A stretch of DNA of 64,000 nt from Escarpia spicata (taxonomy: Eukaryota > Annelida > Polychaeta > Sabellida > Siboglinidae), in assembly GCA_963995525.1 (NCBI GenBank), contig OZ023206.1, positions 41,149,457 through 41,213,456 on the forward strand, in the 5' to 3' direction. Below, piece by piece: positions 1 through 12,709 of the stretch. A program made the position numbers and the translations under genes. The number at the start of each line of letters is the position of its first letter. The stretch's first letter is position 1. The notes under the pieces are model-generated. The model was not told where the DNA came from and did not search any database. It saw nothing but the letters and a program-made list of their open reading frames with translations.

Positions 1-3000
1 GAGTTGCACTGAACACTGTCGCTTCATCACTTATTAATTGTTTCATTATTTTTAGCATTCACCTTAGCCGATTGTATTTCGCTCAGTGTGGTGGTTTTTA
101 GTCCCAATTCATAGACCTGTCCAAACTGATCGAGGCACAGTTTCGTCGGTCAGAAATGGATGTCACCACGACATTTGACCCCATCCAGTAAATGGTATTT
201 GCAATATTTTTCACAAAGCAATAACGACAGAAATCGGCAGCAAGAGTCTTGTGAAGTTACAATTCATTGTAGGTAGGAAATTATACTTTTTTCCTCTTCT
301 CCCCCTGCAAGGACAAGCTACTCGGCCCATTCAGTCCTCCACACGGAAATTCTTCACCTCTCCCAATCTACTCCCAGTTTCTGCCATTTTCATCCATTCA
401 TCCCGGGTGTTTCAAGATCTATTTTAACACTGCCCCTCCATCTTAGGGATGGTTTCACAAGCACATAAAATAAAAATATGCATTTTATAGCCAGTACGTG
501 TGATTTTTAAGTTCCAAATATTGCTCTTAACATCAATTTACCTTAACATATATTCCACTCACCAGGTGGTGCCACTGTAACAATTTATTTTTCACTGTGG
601 CACAGTAGTCACCAAACCATCCCCCACATATTTTTGGACCTTTGCGTACTTATGCGACCACAACTTATTTTTCCTTCTTCCTTGTCTTCTTTCCATCTTG
701 TTTTTAGATTCTAAATCAAAGTAGAACCACACATGTTTTTCTGTGACTTTTTCTCGCGTTCCTTTTACCATGACTTTATCTCCGACAAATTTGTTTTATG
801 TCAACACAACCGACGAGAAACAAAAACGACTCGGTGGAGCCTGCTGTGCTTACTAATAAAACTTATACTTATGGCCACAACCTGCATAAGTGGTGGATGA
901 CAGTTTAAGGGCTGTCACTTGTCACCTAAACCCCACAACCACTTGGCAGGGTGGGGCATTCTAGCAGGGCTCAAGGGTATCCACTTGGTTGTGGTTGGAG
1001 GAAAGAGGGTAAGAGGAAATGGAGAAAGGGGAAAAAGTAACAGTAAAAAATAGCAAACAAAATACAACAGGTTATTTGGTGTGTTATTTTGATTGATTTA
1101 TTTTATTTATTACTTGTAATTTATACATTATAAAAGTACATTTGTGTTCAAAATTATGTGCTTTCTGAAAGTTACATATATGTAATTATGCGTTTATTAT
1201 GCATACATTGATTGAACAAACCTATAACGTTAAATAAATAAATGTAAATAAATTTGGATGTCAAACATAAAACTGTTGAAATCTAAAAAAAGAATGGTTA
1301 TAATATAATTGTAAAGGTCTTGAAAATAAAAAAGATGAGAAATAAAACATAAAATGGTGTTTTTTATTTCTGTTATTTTTTCCTTAAAAAATGTTTTACC
1401 TTTTTCTGTTATTTTCTTCCAAATAAAAAATTACCATGCAACATTTGTTCATACACCATGTTGGACCACAGGATATTTATTAAGTACAATGTACAATAAG
1501 TAGTTTTCACCTTTCCAAATTCTGCCTGATTTACCTTTTGGTCCACTTTCCGTTTGGACAAAAACTCTACCTGCAAGACTGTGAACTTGTACACATTCTG
1601 AAAATGGGTTTCACTGAACATATGGACCAAAGTCATATTTGTGTTAACTGCACCTGATATTGTAACCAAACTGCACCTGACGTCGACCTATCTGGCTTGC
1701 ACTGGCTAACACCATAAGACAATGCATGTCTGGGTATCCATGTTATATGATACATATCCGGTACATTTCTAGTTCATTTCATCACTGCTCTGGTTATTGA
1801 TTTGCTATCAATAATTAAATTTTGTTTAACATACTTACTAAGTCACTGTGATTTGTTTTTTAACATATTGATTTCTAATTAAAAACTTAATAGCCTGCCA
1901 AATTGGAATTCTGAGTGATTTTTTAGCAATCGTAAAGTGCACCCAGTGACAGAGAAGGATAACAATCAAAATTGATTTTGTTAGGAAAAAATAAACATGA
2001 ACAAAAGTTATAGAAATAACGTAACACATTCTTTTCAAGAAATAAACAAACACAAATAAAATAATACTTTTTTGAAGGAAAATAACTTAATTTTAATATG
2101 AAGTATAGGAATTGAATAGGAATGTTATATATTTTCGGAAAGTACGATAACCAGCGAGTAAAATGAACCATATCATTTTACATTTTGTCATCATGGTAAC
2201 CAGCAATCCAAGATGGCCGCCAAGATTTCAACGTTTTGCAGTTGCTGAACACAATTGTATACTAAGTTCGCCGACATCGTTATTGTGTTGATTGTCAACA
2301 TCTGACAAAGATTCTTTGCTAAAACTATCAAATAATCTGTCCAAAACATATGGTGGTAAATCGCTAGTTCAAGTAATGCTGTCTGCCATTGTGGCCACTG
2401 CAGATTTTGATAATCCATCATTAAAAATCACAAAAATTATATTGAGCGATATTAAACGATGACCATTGCTGAATAGCTAATTTATTCGCCTTGACAACCA
2501 TACACAACAGGTGGCACCACGTAGTGAATAATTATGAGTAAAAACTATTTGAATAGCAGACATCGTCAATGCCAAATAACCGGCCTGTCGTACTGAAGCA
2601 TCACAGACAGTGTGGCCGGAAAACTGGCCTGTCGTACTGATGATTAAACTAGTAATAAAATATTCTAAATAATCTGTTACTTTTAATCATGTTACTTTTT
2701 CCTTTTTCTTTCCTACAGCCACAATAATAAGAAGTAGTATGTTTTCCGTTTTTATATTCCTTGAATTTCGTATGAAATGGTTTGAACAAAGCTGGAGTAG
2801 ACATCAAAAACATGAATTTTATGAAAATGCATTATAACAGAAAAGTGCAAGACAGCAGCAGAGTTTTGGAATATTCCTCTTTGAATAACAACATTGTCTT
2901 TTATTTCCTGTTATTTGTTCATAGTCAAAATTGTGACTTTATTCCATGACTTTCCTGTGACTTTATTTCCACCATCAGTAACACTCTGGCTGCAATCTGA

Positions 3001-4722
3001 CCCAGACACTGACATATTTGTGGTGGACCAATTTTCCAAAATTGACCACAAAGTGGACCCATTTTCAAGGTGTCCCTTGACAGCTAAGAAAACAAAATAT
3101 CCCCATAAGACACAGCAGTGGCTCGTCAAAGCCAGCTGCCTTCCAGCGGAATCAAATAAAACCAAGAACAGAGAACCACAGTCAAAGGGGTCGCCTCTCA
3201 AGTTTCCCTTTACCCCTTTAAAGCACTAGAAGCATCAATGGAGTTTCCTCTCACGTTACCCCTCAGCATTTTCTTTTCCGGTGTCACCAAAGTGTCTATG
3301 ACATCGCCAAAGTGGCAGTGACAAGCTGTTACAGTCGGAGGACTGTCACCATATCTGTGTCACCGATGCCGATGGTAGACGCGTCTAATTCCTCGACACA
3401 AGCATTGTCATTATTGTCACCAACAATGTGACAACTTGCGACGACAACAGAATGGGAGTAAATGAGTGAACACGTGGATGGGTTCTTGACACCTGTGAAT
3501 GGCGACATGTTTACCTTCAATCACACTTAGGATAACTAACCCTCAGGTTTCATCAACTACAAAGTTTCACACCGATGCAATTAAAACAGCAACAGTTGCA
3601 GTTTGGTCTGCCTGTGGGCTCAGGAATGATCCGTAGTGAAATTTCCAGTAGGTGGGGTACATTTGTGGCTTGTTCTTTAGACGATCAGGAGGAAAATGCC
3701 AAAAATGTACTCTCCGAGAAACAAAAGCTGCTGGATTGAATGACAAGACTTGCAAGGGGTATGTGAAGGGTGCAATGTCTGGTGAGGTCCATCTTGTGGG
3801 GGGTAGGGTGAAATTCCAAAATGCCTGCACTTAATCCACAATGCCTAAGGGAAAAATGCAGAAAAAACTAAATAAATTAGTGTTTACCGTGTTATTTATA
3901 GCAAATTTCTGTCACACCGCAAAGGTGGAGCATTTCACCGCTTGCTTAATGTGTACTATATACCAAGGCCTGTGATCTGGGGTAATTTGGGGTTCATTAC
4001 TGATGATTCCTTACTGCCTAGTAGTGGGAAAAGTAATTTTAATATAATATATTCTCTCTTTGATCAACATTTCCAAGGTCAACATTAAGAATACCAAATA
4101 CTAATAACTGTGCAAATACACATGATCAAATACAAAATACTACAGTTCATTTTTTTAAAGTAAATCAATTATAAATACAAACATATTAGACAGAGAAGTA
4201 ATTGGAAGGATACTGAACAGATTTCTATGGAATATAAGTGACACCAGACAACTGGCAATGGTGAAAAGACATTGTCATGTCAATGGTTTCAGGATAGTTG
4301 ACAATCAGGAACATTCCCATCACAGCTAAGATATGGCAACCTTCAATATTATAATGGATTAATATTCGGCAACACCAAATATATATATATATAGATGTTG
4401 CTTTAATTTGCGGACAGATTCCTTGAACTGGGCACATAATTAGCATGATGGTCGTAACTAACACGCACAGTTTCCGTACAATAACATTCCTTTAGGTGAG
4501 CCAGGTTCATTTAATAATTATCCGTACTTCAGGTCAAGAGTATTGATCTGAAGGCAGGTTTAACTGGTGCAAGTCAACTCCATTGTTTTGCATTACAATT
4601 AGATGGACCGGTAGGAATAATACAAAGAGGCTGGCTTTTTTAGATTTCGACTGTGGAGTGCTGGAGCCATGATTATATAAGAGACTGAGACTACTGCACG
4701 CACATCTTCAGGTAATTCATGC
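1..4722. other. AT-rich stretch without a recognised gene
   Basis: I see no supported exon or RNA gene here. The open frames are short and have no recognisable domain. Motifs of the type GTGACTTTATTTCC occur near 2935-2975 and a related one near 740-780. They resemble the ends of the inverted-repeat element at 21466-22078 and are probably old MITE fragments. A short direct duplication of a CGGCCTGTCGTACTGA motif lies near 2581-2642, and a short (AT)n run lies near 4376-4396. Confidence 0.5.
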
Positions 4723-4945
4723 GTGGAGGAGTGACACACTGACTAGAGCACTGGACTCTCAATCGAGAGAACTCGGGTTCAAAACCTGCACTGCCATGTT
4801 GAATCTTGGGCAAGTTTGTTCCCTCTCTGTTGCTCCAGTTCACTTGGCTGTATGAATGAGTACCTGGCTATAGACAGTGGTGGATATTTGTGTATGAATA
4901 GTCTGCATGCATTTATTGCAGCATGGCTGAATGCCTGTGATCGTT
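4723..4945 (+). mobile_element. tRNA-derived SINE, plus copy, 3' truncated
   Basis: The copy starts with the tRNA-like head (GACTAGAGCACTGGACTCTCAATCGAGAG region, then a box-B-like GGGTTCAAAACC). It continues through the conserved body (GCTCCAGTTCACT, GAGTACCTGGCTATAGACAGTGG) to the GCAGCATGGCTGAATGC segment. It lacks the normal 3' end (GGACTGGATACTGCGCTGTATAAGAACTTACC) and abuts a second copy in the opposite orientation. Confidence 0.85.
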
Positions 4946-4962
4946 TGCCATGGAGACCATGA

Positions 4963-5206
4963 CCTGTTCAATCGAATCAATCATTCAATCATCTCGACTT
5001 CTATGGGAAGCATTCAGCCACGCTGCAATTACTGTGTGACTATTTGTAAACAAACATCCACCACTGTCTATAGCCAGGTACTCATTCCTACAACTGAGCA
5101 AACTGGAGCAACGTAGAATGATGAATTTGCCAAAGGTTCAAAATGGTGGAAAGAGCAATTGAACCCAGACTATCTTTGTTGAGAATCCGATGCTACATCC
5201 ATGCTC
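4963..5206 (-). mobile_element. tRNA-derived SINE, minus copy, 3' truncated
   Basis: Read on the minus strand, this has the tRNA-like head near 5206 and runs to the CGATTGAACAGG segment near 4963. With the plus copy at 4723-4945 it forms an inverted pair joined at their body regions, and both lack the 3' tail. This could be one insertion into another or an inversion through a SINE. Confidence 0.85.
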
Positions 5207-5936
5207 CAGATTAAACATTTATGTACAATCCTCATGTTTACTTTGTACTGATATCTTATATATGTATTATAATATAGTTAGATTACTTTGTCCATTGATG
5301 TTATTGATGTATTTTCATTACGTGTAAACACTCCTGATAAGCTCCACTGAGCTAGAAAAGTGTTATGATTTCAGACAGGTAACTAAATGACCTCATCAAA
5401 CTCCTGAGAAGGACGATTCAATTTGTTTGCAATATGCAGTATCTAAATAACCTTGATTTAATATACCAAGATATCAATGCTGTTGCATGTCAAAAACAAC
5501 GGATCAATACCGGGACAAAATGTTTTCGACACACGCAACCTTCAACATCCTTGTCTGCATCTCAAATTACTTATTATACCAGTGGGCCGGACATTGGTGT
5601 GGAGACACAATTGGAAGAATTGCCAATGAAAGAGATGTATCATTGAACTGGAGATACACCCCCCCATGGTTCCTGTCAACATCTTAGTCCATCGCAACCC
5701 ACAGGTTAAATATTTGATTCGTCATCGCATCACAGGTTGCCGCTGGCAACACAGGTGAGTGCTCCACGCTCCCACAATGCCCCTGTGAGGCGTCCACCTC
5801 TGCTGTTTGTGACTCAGGTATACTTCCTCGAGAAAAACATTCGCTCCGACCTTCGCAAACCGTTGGTACAACAACAGATGGTTGGTGGCTGACTAGCAGA
5901 TTCTCTCAGCCAGAACCATGGGGTCAATACTGGGGA
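5207..5936. other. No recognised gene
   Basis: Only short open frames are present (up to 70 codons), with no identifiable domain. A strong donor-like CAGGTGAGT occurs at about 5752-5760 on the plus strand, but I could not build an exon around it. Confidence 0.4.
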
Positions 5937-6175
5937 AGGGCATGCTGTCAGGTCTAATGTCAGGTCACCAGTGCAAAGGGCATGCTGTCAGGTCTAATGT
6001 CAGGTCACCAGTGCAAAGGGCATCCTGTCAGGACTGATGTCAGGTCACCAGTGCAAAGGGCATCCTGTTAGGACTGATGTCAGGTCACTAGTGTGAAGCG
6101 CATCCTGTCAGGACTGATGTCAGGTCACTAGTGTGAAGGATATCCTGTCAGGACTGATGTCAGGTCACTAGTAAC
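5937..6175. repeat. 40-bp minisatellite, about 6 copies
   Basis: Units contain GGGCATGCTGTCAGG, then TCTAATGTCAGGTCAC, then CAGTGCAAA. Copies diverge progressively to the right (CATGC to CATCC, CCAGTGCAAA to CTAGTGTGAAG). Within the unit TGTCAGG is itself duplicated. Confidence 0.9.
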
Positions 6176-7192
6176 ACTGCTGGTTCACAGATGCCACAGG
6201 TTTATCTCGGCGGATGCGGCTAGGCAGCATCCGATGCAGTTTCTTAAAATCCTTAGGCCCAACTCAGTTATAGGAGACGGTAAACGCAACTTTGGTAATA
6301 ATTCAACAATAGTTCGTCAAAACTGAACTCTTATCACGCGAATGGTTACATTCAATAGCAGTCCAACGAATGCCAAGTCTAAACATCGGTGGCATCGCCA
6401 CCGGCAGTGCAGTTTTCCAAGAGTCAGACTAGAAGCCATTTTTCATAGTTTTTCTGCATCCTTTGGACTAAATTTTACGATGTTTGGAAGTTGTCTTGGT
6501 TGTAGGTCAGAGTTAGGCATGCTTTTTGTTTTTTATCTACAAATAAATACGGCCTAAATCCAAATTTGACTGGCGACAAGTGTTTTTTGTAACGTGACAA
6601 ACATCGGCAATGTGAAGGCCACATAGTTAGTGACGTCACCTAGCGAATAACTGGGAAACACCTAAAAAGAAGTGGCAAATGTACTGTATACATGTATCTG
6701 AGTGCAACACTAATACAGTTAAATACAAGTACTAGCCTTGGGCAGAGTTTGAACAATCAGGACATACATTTGGGACAATATTTATTATTATTATAGGTTA
6801 GTTTGGTAATTAAAAATATTATTTTATAATTTGAACTTTATTATTATAGTGTGCTTACATAAATGTTTGTACATTTTTCAAGGCCTAATTTTAATTATTT
6901 ATTTATGCATATATATATATATTTATATATATATGCAATGCAAATTTGTATTATGTTAGTGTTAGTTATGTACTTCCATGTAAAACTCAAATGATAGACA
7001 TTCACGTATGTAATTAAGGAATGTGGAAAAATGGAAATGTGTCGATGTGGTTTATAAATTAGTCGGGCCAGTTCAAATTCAGCAGGGTCTGTTCAGAATA
7101 GATCTGGGCCAGTTAATCTTTTTGGTAATTTTAGACACTGCTGGTTATCTAAATCAGTCTTTGACAATGTAGTTATGAAGACATCTACCTAC
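6176..7192. other. AT-rich DNA without recognised gene; (AT)n near 6907-6937
   Basis: I found no convincing exon. The segment holds a short (AT)n tract. If the start exon at 7193-7299 is real, this region should be its first intron downstream on the minus strand. Confidence 0.4.
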
Positions 7193-7299
7193 CCTTCTTG
7201 TGTCTGTACTTGGTCTCCACGGCAATCAGGAGCATCGTCACGGCAACGATGACAACAACATTTGTATTCATTGTGTTTTACATTCCAACACCGTCAAAC
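7193..7299 (-). CDS. Candidate start exon of a secreted or membrane protein (signal peptide)
   Basis: The minus strand shows a strong acceptor (TTCATTTCTCTTTCAG) directly before 7299. It is followed by 28 nt of untranslated sequence and an ATG at 7271 in good context (A at -3). Twenty-six complete codons follow: MNTNVVVIVAVTMLLIAVET and then KYRHKK. The product has a short polar start and about 15 hydrophobic residues, which fits a signal peptide or signal anchor. A donor GTAGGT follows at 7192, leaving one base of a split codon. If the exon were not spliced, translation would stop two codons later. The acceptor implies an untranslated exon upstream (higher coordinates). I could not identify the next coding exon, so the product is unknown. 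Confidence 0.45.
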
Positions 7300-7416
7300 C
7301 TGAAAGAGAAATGAATCACAAATGTTAGAAATGATGACAAATAAAGGGCAGTCACAATTAATTCTCAAAGTCAACAAAAATGTTCACCATATATATATGT
7401 GAGGAAATAAATCACA

Positions 7417-7565
7417 AGTGGTGCCACCTATCTGGTGAAACATGTATTAATGCACATGAACATTAAAAGGATATGTGGCGGGTAATGTCTTGCCATGTTG
7501 TGTCAGTTGGATCTGGCAGCTATTGGCTGTTGTATTGGAAGCCATATTTTGGCTCGCTAAGCATC
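7417..7565. repeat. Dispersed repeat, copy A
   Basis: About 150 bp beginning AGTGGTGCCACCTA, followed by GTGAAACATGTATTAATGCA. It matches copy B at 11644-11793 at both ends and in the GTCAGTTGxATCxGGC core. I saw no terminal inverted repeat. It could be a fragment of a MITE or a solo repeat. Confidence 0.6.
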
Positions 7566-8460
7566 GGACTTATTGCCAGGGGTGGATGGTTGAACCAATA
7601 TGAAACGCTACTTTTGGACTTTGTGAAGTCATCCATAGGATAATTAAGCAGTAATTACAATCATTTATGCCACAAATCAATTAACTGAATATTTAAAAGG
7701 TTCACCTCCAAATAACATGTAATATATTTGACAGACATCTGATAGAATAATGTCCATCTGTATCAGACCAAAATATATATAAGCAAAAGGTCTATGGCAG
7801 TGTTTAGGAAACATCTCAAAATAATGGAGTCGACACCCAAACTTTCAGTTTAATATAGAATTGAAGCAACTACTAATATTTGAAGTGTGTAAGTCTAATG
7901 TTTTAATTTTGTTTACTCATTCAACTTTCTTGCCAGAGACTAAATACCAAACATTCATTGGTACAATATGCGTTAATTGTATTTACAAATGTTCAGTCCA
8001 AATTCATTATGAAAGTTTGAAGTCCTGTCCCAAATTTGAACCAAACATTTATCAGACAATTAGAAGGACTTTGACGAGATGTGCAACAACTTTCCCGGGC
8101 ATCATTTATGAGGTACGTAGGAAATGTGTGACTGTCAAATGTTTATTCACACCTCCTGGTGTCTCTGTCCACCCCATTACTAACGTTCCTGTGAAGTAAA
8201 CAATGAAACTGTCTAATGAAATACAATTTATTACACTCATTTATACTACTAAATCAAGGTTTGTGACACCCCATGTGTATAAACTCCAGAAAAAGGTACA
8301 TCACAGATCAATAAAGCATGCAACAATAATAATAATTAACTATATGTGACATGCGTTGGAATCACAATCTCGGATTAACCAAGCTCACTATTCTGGGATT
8401 TGAGTGACAGCTGAACGATTTTTGTAAGCATTCAACTGTTGTTTCTGTTTCACTAAACCA
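7566..8460. other. No recognised gene
   Basis: A 112-codon frame at 7861-8199 opens only from a TTG and has no recognisable domain. I see nothing else. Confidence 0.4.
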
Positions 8461-9317
8461 TATTTGGATGGTGTGTTAGTGTACATAATGGTTATACGGT
8501 ATATTTTAATGGTAAGTGTGTTAGTGTACATAATGGTTATACGGTATATTTGGATGGTAAGTGTGTTAGTGTACATAATGGTTATACTGTATATTTGGAT
8601 AATAAGTGTGTTAGTGTACATAATGGTTATACGGTATATTTGGATGGTAAGTGTGTTAGTGTACATAATGGTTATACGGTATATTTGGATGGTAAGTGTG
8701 TTAGTGTACATAATGGTTATACGGTATATTTGGATGGTAAGTGTGTTAGTGTACATAATGGTTATACGGTATATTTGGATGGTAAGTGTGTTAGTGTACA
8801 TAATGGTTATACGGTATATTTGGATGGTAAGTGTGTTAGTGTACGTAATGGCTATACGGTATATTTGGATGGTAAGTGTGTTAGTGTACGTAATGGCTAT
8901 ACGGTATATTTGGATGGTAAGTGTGTTAGTGTACGTAATGGCTATACGGTATATTTGGATGGTAAGTGTGTTAGTGTATGTAATGGTTATACGGTATATT
9001 TGGATGGTAAGTGTGTTAGTGTACGTAATGGTTATACGGTATATTTGGATGGTAAGTGTGTTAGTGTACATAATGGTTATACGGTATATTTGGATGGTAA
9101 GTGTGTTAGTGTACGTAATGGTTATACGGTATATTTGGATGGTAAGTGTGTTAGTGTACGTAATGGTTATACGGTATATTTGGATGGTAAGTGTGTTAGT
9201 GTACATAATGGTTATACGGTATATTTGGATGGTAAGTGTGTTAGTGTACATAATGGTTATACGGTATATTTGGATGATAAGTGTGTTAGTGTACATAATG
9301 GTTATACTGTATAGTGA
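8461..9317. repeat. 45-bp minisatellite, about 19 copies
   Basis: Units of 45 bp consist of TGGATGGTAAGTGTGTTAGT, GTACATAATGGTTATACGGT and ATATT. Copies are nearly identical. Variants TACGTAATGGCTAT and TATGTAATGG cluster in the middle (about 8841-9180), showing homogenisation in blocks. Because 45 is divisible by 3 and the unit has few stops, several frames stay open on both strands. These are not evidence of a protein. Confidence 0.97.
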
Positions 9318-10198
9318 TTTTGCAATAAAAACCCTTTAATTTGCCAATGTATGACAGAAATACTCCACTATTTGTGGATATTACTTGACTGCTATCAGCG
9401 TGCACCATTTGTGGCTGTAGCTGCTAATACTCTGACATGACATCAACAAACCATATATCTTCCCAAAATATCAGAGACCCCTGCATAAAAACTATTTATT
9501 TCCTACACAAATGCCCCAATGAGCCCCACCCTGTGAGATCACAACTCTTCCCTGATGAGCCAGAAAGGAGTTACAATGATTTATTTCCGCACAATCTCTA
9601 ATCTCCAGCAAGGAACTGGCTCAGGAAACGGGGAAACGCAATATCCATATGATGCATCCATTTCCTAAAACCTCCAGGTAAGGAAAACACGGGCGTGGCC
9701 CATCTCCAGGTGGGAAATGTAGGAGGAGAAAGGGGATAACGAGTCATGGTTGTGCCCCAGGAGAAGTTGGGTTTGTGGCCCAAGTGCACCCGTGAATGTT
9801 AAGTGCCTGGGGCTAATCTCTTACATGAACTTGAATGAAACCATGCTGCAGTGTTTACAATGTAATGTTTGCAATTTATTTCCACGCAGTGTAATCTGTT
9901 ATTTCGTTACTGAAATGACTGAATAAAACTGTGTGAAAGTACGCCATGAAATTATGTCATTTATGATATTATAATATTATAGTTATAGTAATGCATACCA
10001 AAGCGCTAATTCCCACTTGGTAGATTGATATGGTGTACAAACAAAACAATACAAAGAGATCTAAAACCATTAATATAAGAAGCAAAGTAGGTTACAATAG
10101 ATACACAAATATGAAAATATGCTGTGCATCGCATCACATGAAACATGTACATAAATACACTTTCTTCTTCTTCTTAACATGAAATTACGCTGCTGCAT
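9318..10198. other. No recognised gene
   Basis: I see nothing that supports a gene. Open frames are short and the base composition is ordinary for this window. Confidence 0.4.
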
Positions 10199-10812
10199 TA
10201 CATGAAAGTATTCCACTGTATCATACAACGTAATGTCATTCAATTACATCATGACACACGGATGTATTACATGAAAGTATTCCACTGTATCATACAACGT
10301 AATGTAATTCAATTACATCATGACACACGGATGTATTACATGAAAGTATTTCACTGTATCATACAATGTAATGTCATTCAATTACATCATGACACACGGA
10401 TGTATTACATGAAAGTATTCCACTGTATCATACAACGTAATGTCATTCAATTACATCATGACACACGGATGTATTACATGAAAGTATTCCACTGTATCAT
10501 ACAACGTAATGTCATTCAATTACATCATGACACACGGATGTATTACATGAAAGTATTTCACTGTATCATACAACGTAATGTCATTCAATTACATCATGAC
10601 ACACGGATGTATTACATGAAAGTATTCCACTGTATCATACAACGTAATGTCATTCAATTACATCATGACACACGGATGTATTACATGAAAGTATTCCACT
10701 GTATCATACAATGTAATGTCATTCAATTACATCATGACACACGGATGTATTACATGAAAATATTCCACTGTATGTCATCCAATTACATCATGACACACGG
10801 ATGTATTTCATG
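10199..10812. repeat. 69-bp minisatellite, about 9 copies
   Basis: Each unit starts TACATGAAAGTATTCCACTG and ends CATGACACACGGATGTAT. The last copy is shortened by a deletion near 10770. Since 69 is 23 codons, a 235-codon plus-strand frame runs through it. Its period-exact amino-acid repetition and near-perfect DNA identity argue for a DNA repeat and not a selected protein. Confidence 0.97.
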
Positions 10813-10930
10813 TAAACTCCTTTCTGCATTACACTGCAGCACATGCCATTACATCACATGTCATCATGCTAGCACTGGGCTGCATCACATTAAAATGTTG
10901 CAGCAGTAAATCAATGATTATACCACTCTT

Positions 10931-11118
10931 CAGTCGAACCTCGCTTAACATTCACATCAGTAATGCAGCCGCCCTAGTCATAAAGTCACCCTAGGACAGT
11001 CCCAAATTATTTTCGCAACAGAAAAGTATATAACATTTGTCTCTCTAATATGGTCACCTCCCTATTCTGGTCACTTTTGCCCAGTTCCAAGGGTGACCTT
11101 AATAGGGAGGTGCCACTG
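10931..11118. mobile_element. Mariner-type MITE, copy 1
   Basis: 188 bp beginning CAGTCGAACCTCGCTTAA and ending AATAGGGAGGTGCCACTG, which are imperfect inverted repeats. The right end is followed by TA. Internal words (CCCTAGGACAGTCCCAAATTA, GGTGACCTTAAT) are shared with the copies at 33438 and 62021. TA-flanked CAGT termini are typical of Tc1/mariner-derived MITEs. Confidence 0.8.
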
Positions 11119-11643
11119 TATTTCATGAGCAAATACAGCATTATAGGACTGGCCGTGCAGGATCTGTGACAATAAAAGGAAAACCAAAAACTGATGACAA
11201 GTATCAATTCCAGCCTCACCGCAGACTTTAGGGAGAAAAGGAGAATAACAGGTTGGGTAGGTAATTACACAACAGATTTATTTACAACAATGCACTAGCG
11301 TCATGGAAACAATTTAACACAGTAAACATTATCCTTGTTATCGTATTGTCTGTTATGCTGTAGTATATCATTTATTAATTTGTGGCTTCGGTCATAACAC
11401 ATTCAGACAGGCTACAGTGCAAGCCTTTACAACAAACATCACCTGTTGGAACCAGAAAAACAAACTAAACAACTGCATGCAACGGATGGACGACGTCAAC
11501 TCCCAAACATAACCTTTCTGCAGTTACTCCTATTGTAAACAGGGGTGGGCGGGCAAGGTGCATCAGTTTGCACAGTCCACAAACATGGACAGATTAGCGA
11601 GTGGTGCTTTGGTTTTCACCATGTTTCACAAACAAACCACTCC
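11119..11643. other. No recognised gene
   Basis: I see no supported feature here. Confidence 0.4.
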
Positions 11644-11793
11644 AGTGGTGCCACCTAATGTGTGAAACATGTATTAATGCATATTTGTGGATATCAGAAC
11701 CAGTCAGCGTGGTGGGTCCAGGCAATCATGTCACGTCAGTTGAATCCGGCGCCTACCGAGTGCCGATTTGGAACCCATTTATAACCACACAAA
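11644..11793. repeat. Dispersed repeat, copy B
   Basis: Diverged homologue of the repeat at 7417-7565. The first 38 bases are nearly the same, and the central GTCACGTCAGTTGAATCCGGC corresponds to GTTGTGTCAGTTGGATCTGGC in copy A. Confidence 0.6.
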
Positions 11794-12063
11794 CCTGAAG
11801 TCCAACACTGTGTACTGGTGAAGGTGGTTTCAATGTATAAAGAAACGTAGACAGGTTTTGGACTTGGTAACCTTATGAAACAACCCCTGGACTTTGCTAA
11901 TTTATGAGGTGTCCCCCTAGATTTGCTGTAGGATAAGTAAACAACATTGGTGGATGCAGCAGAGGTGGCCTTGTGCAGACAATTGCTCTCCTTGGCTCTA
12001 GCACCTTAGAGAATAACAAATAGATCTCAGACATAATCAGGCGAACAGGGAGTCACTTTATGA

Positions 12064-12250
12064 AAGATTTAACAAGATTGCCACCCACAGCAATAAGTGA
12101 ACAGGTAAACCTACTGAGAATCAATTTTTGTTTATCTAATTATGCATACCTGGGTAAACCGCTCTTCTGAGATTTTCATTATTTTCATATTTTAAACATA
12201 TTCACACTACTAATATTCATGTAAGCAATTAGTAGATAATTTGTAGAAAT
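12064..12250 (-). mobile_element. Old CR1-like LINE 3' fragment
   Basis: On the plus strand it opens AAGATTTAACAAGATTGCCA, the reverse complement of the tail of the larger CR1-like copies. Further in it keeps TTTTAAACATATTCACACTACTA, which matches the codons for the conserved SSVNMFKNK end of the LINE protein. The bases between have decayed. This is an ancient 5'-truncated insertion. Confidence 0.7.
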
Positions 12251-12411
12251 CTAGTGTCAGTAGATTGTTGTAATAAACATTTTTAGAGAAAAATGTTGTT
12301 CAAATACATTTCTTATCTACCTCTAACTGCTGTCAATGTTCCATTACATAAAATATCAACAGTCTTAAGAATTTGAATAAATTAGAGTAATCTGATGTTT
12401 TCAAATTTAAA

Positions 12412-12709
12412 GGTAAGTTTTTATATAGCATAATATCCAGTTCTTAGAACTGTTCAGAGCACTTGGCACCTGGTAGACTTGTTCAATCGAACACCACCTC
12501 AACTTCTCTGGGAAGTATTAACGTACATTTTTTTTCAATTACTGCACAAAGCTATTCGTACAGAAATATCAACCACAGCGTATAGCCAAGTGAACTGGAG
12601 CAATGTGGAGTGAAAAAACTTAATCAAGGTTTGAAAACAGGCAGGAAGGGGAATTGAACACGAAATCTCTTGATTGAGAGTCCAACTCACCAACCATTGC
12701 ACCATTCAA
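12412..12709 (-). mobile_element. tRNA-derived SINE, near full length
   Basis: On the minus strand it runs from the tRNA-like head (near 12709) to the 3' tail matching TATAAGAACTTACC (near 12412). The GAGTACCTGG segment is partly deleted, and a T-rich insertion lies near 12530. Confidence 0.85.

Noticed and set aside
5690..5930. Minus-strand frame with four Cys residues and a plus-strand CAGGTGAGT site
   Set aside because: No matching acceptor/donor pair in phase with the start exon at 7193 and no recognisable domain.
8461..9317. CRISPR-like regular array
   Set aside because: There are no unique spacers; the whole 45-bp unit repeats. The context is a eukaryotic genome.
8388..9339. Three long frames over the 45-bp array
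   Set aside because: Open in two plus frames and one minus frame at once, with near-identical DNA units. There is no signal of protein selection.
10202..10909. 235-codon repeat protein
   Set aside because: Exact 69-bp DNA periodicity; the frame continues only a little into unique DNA.
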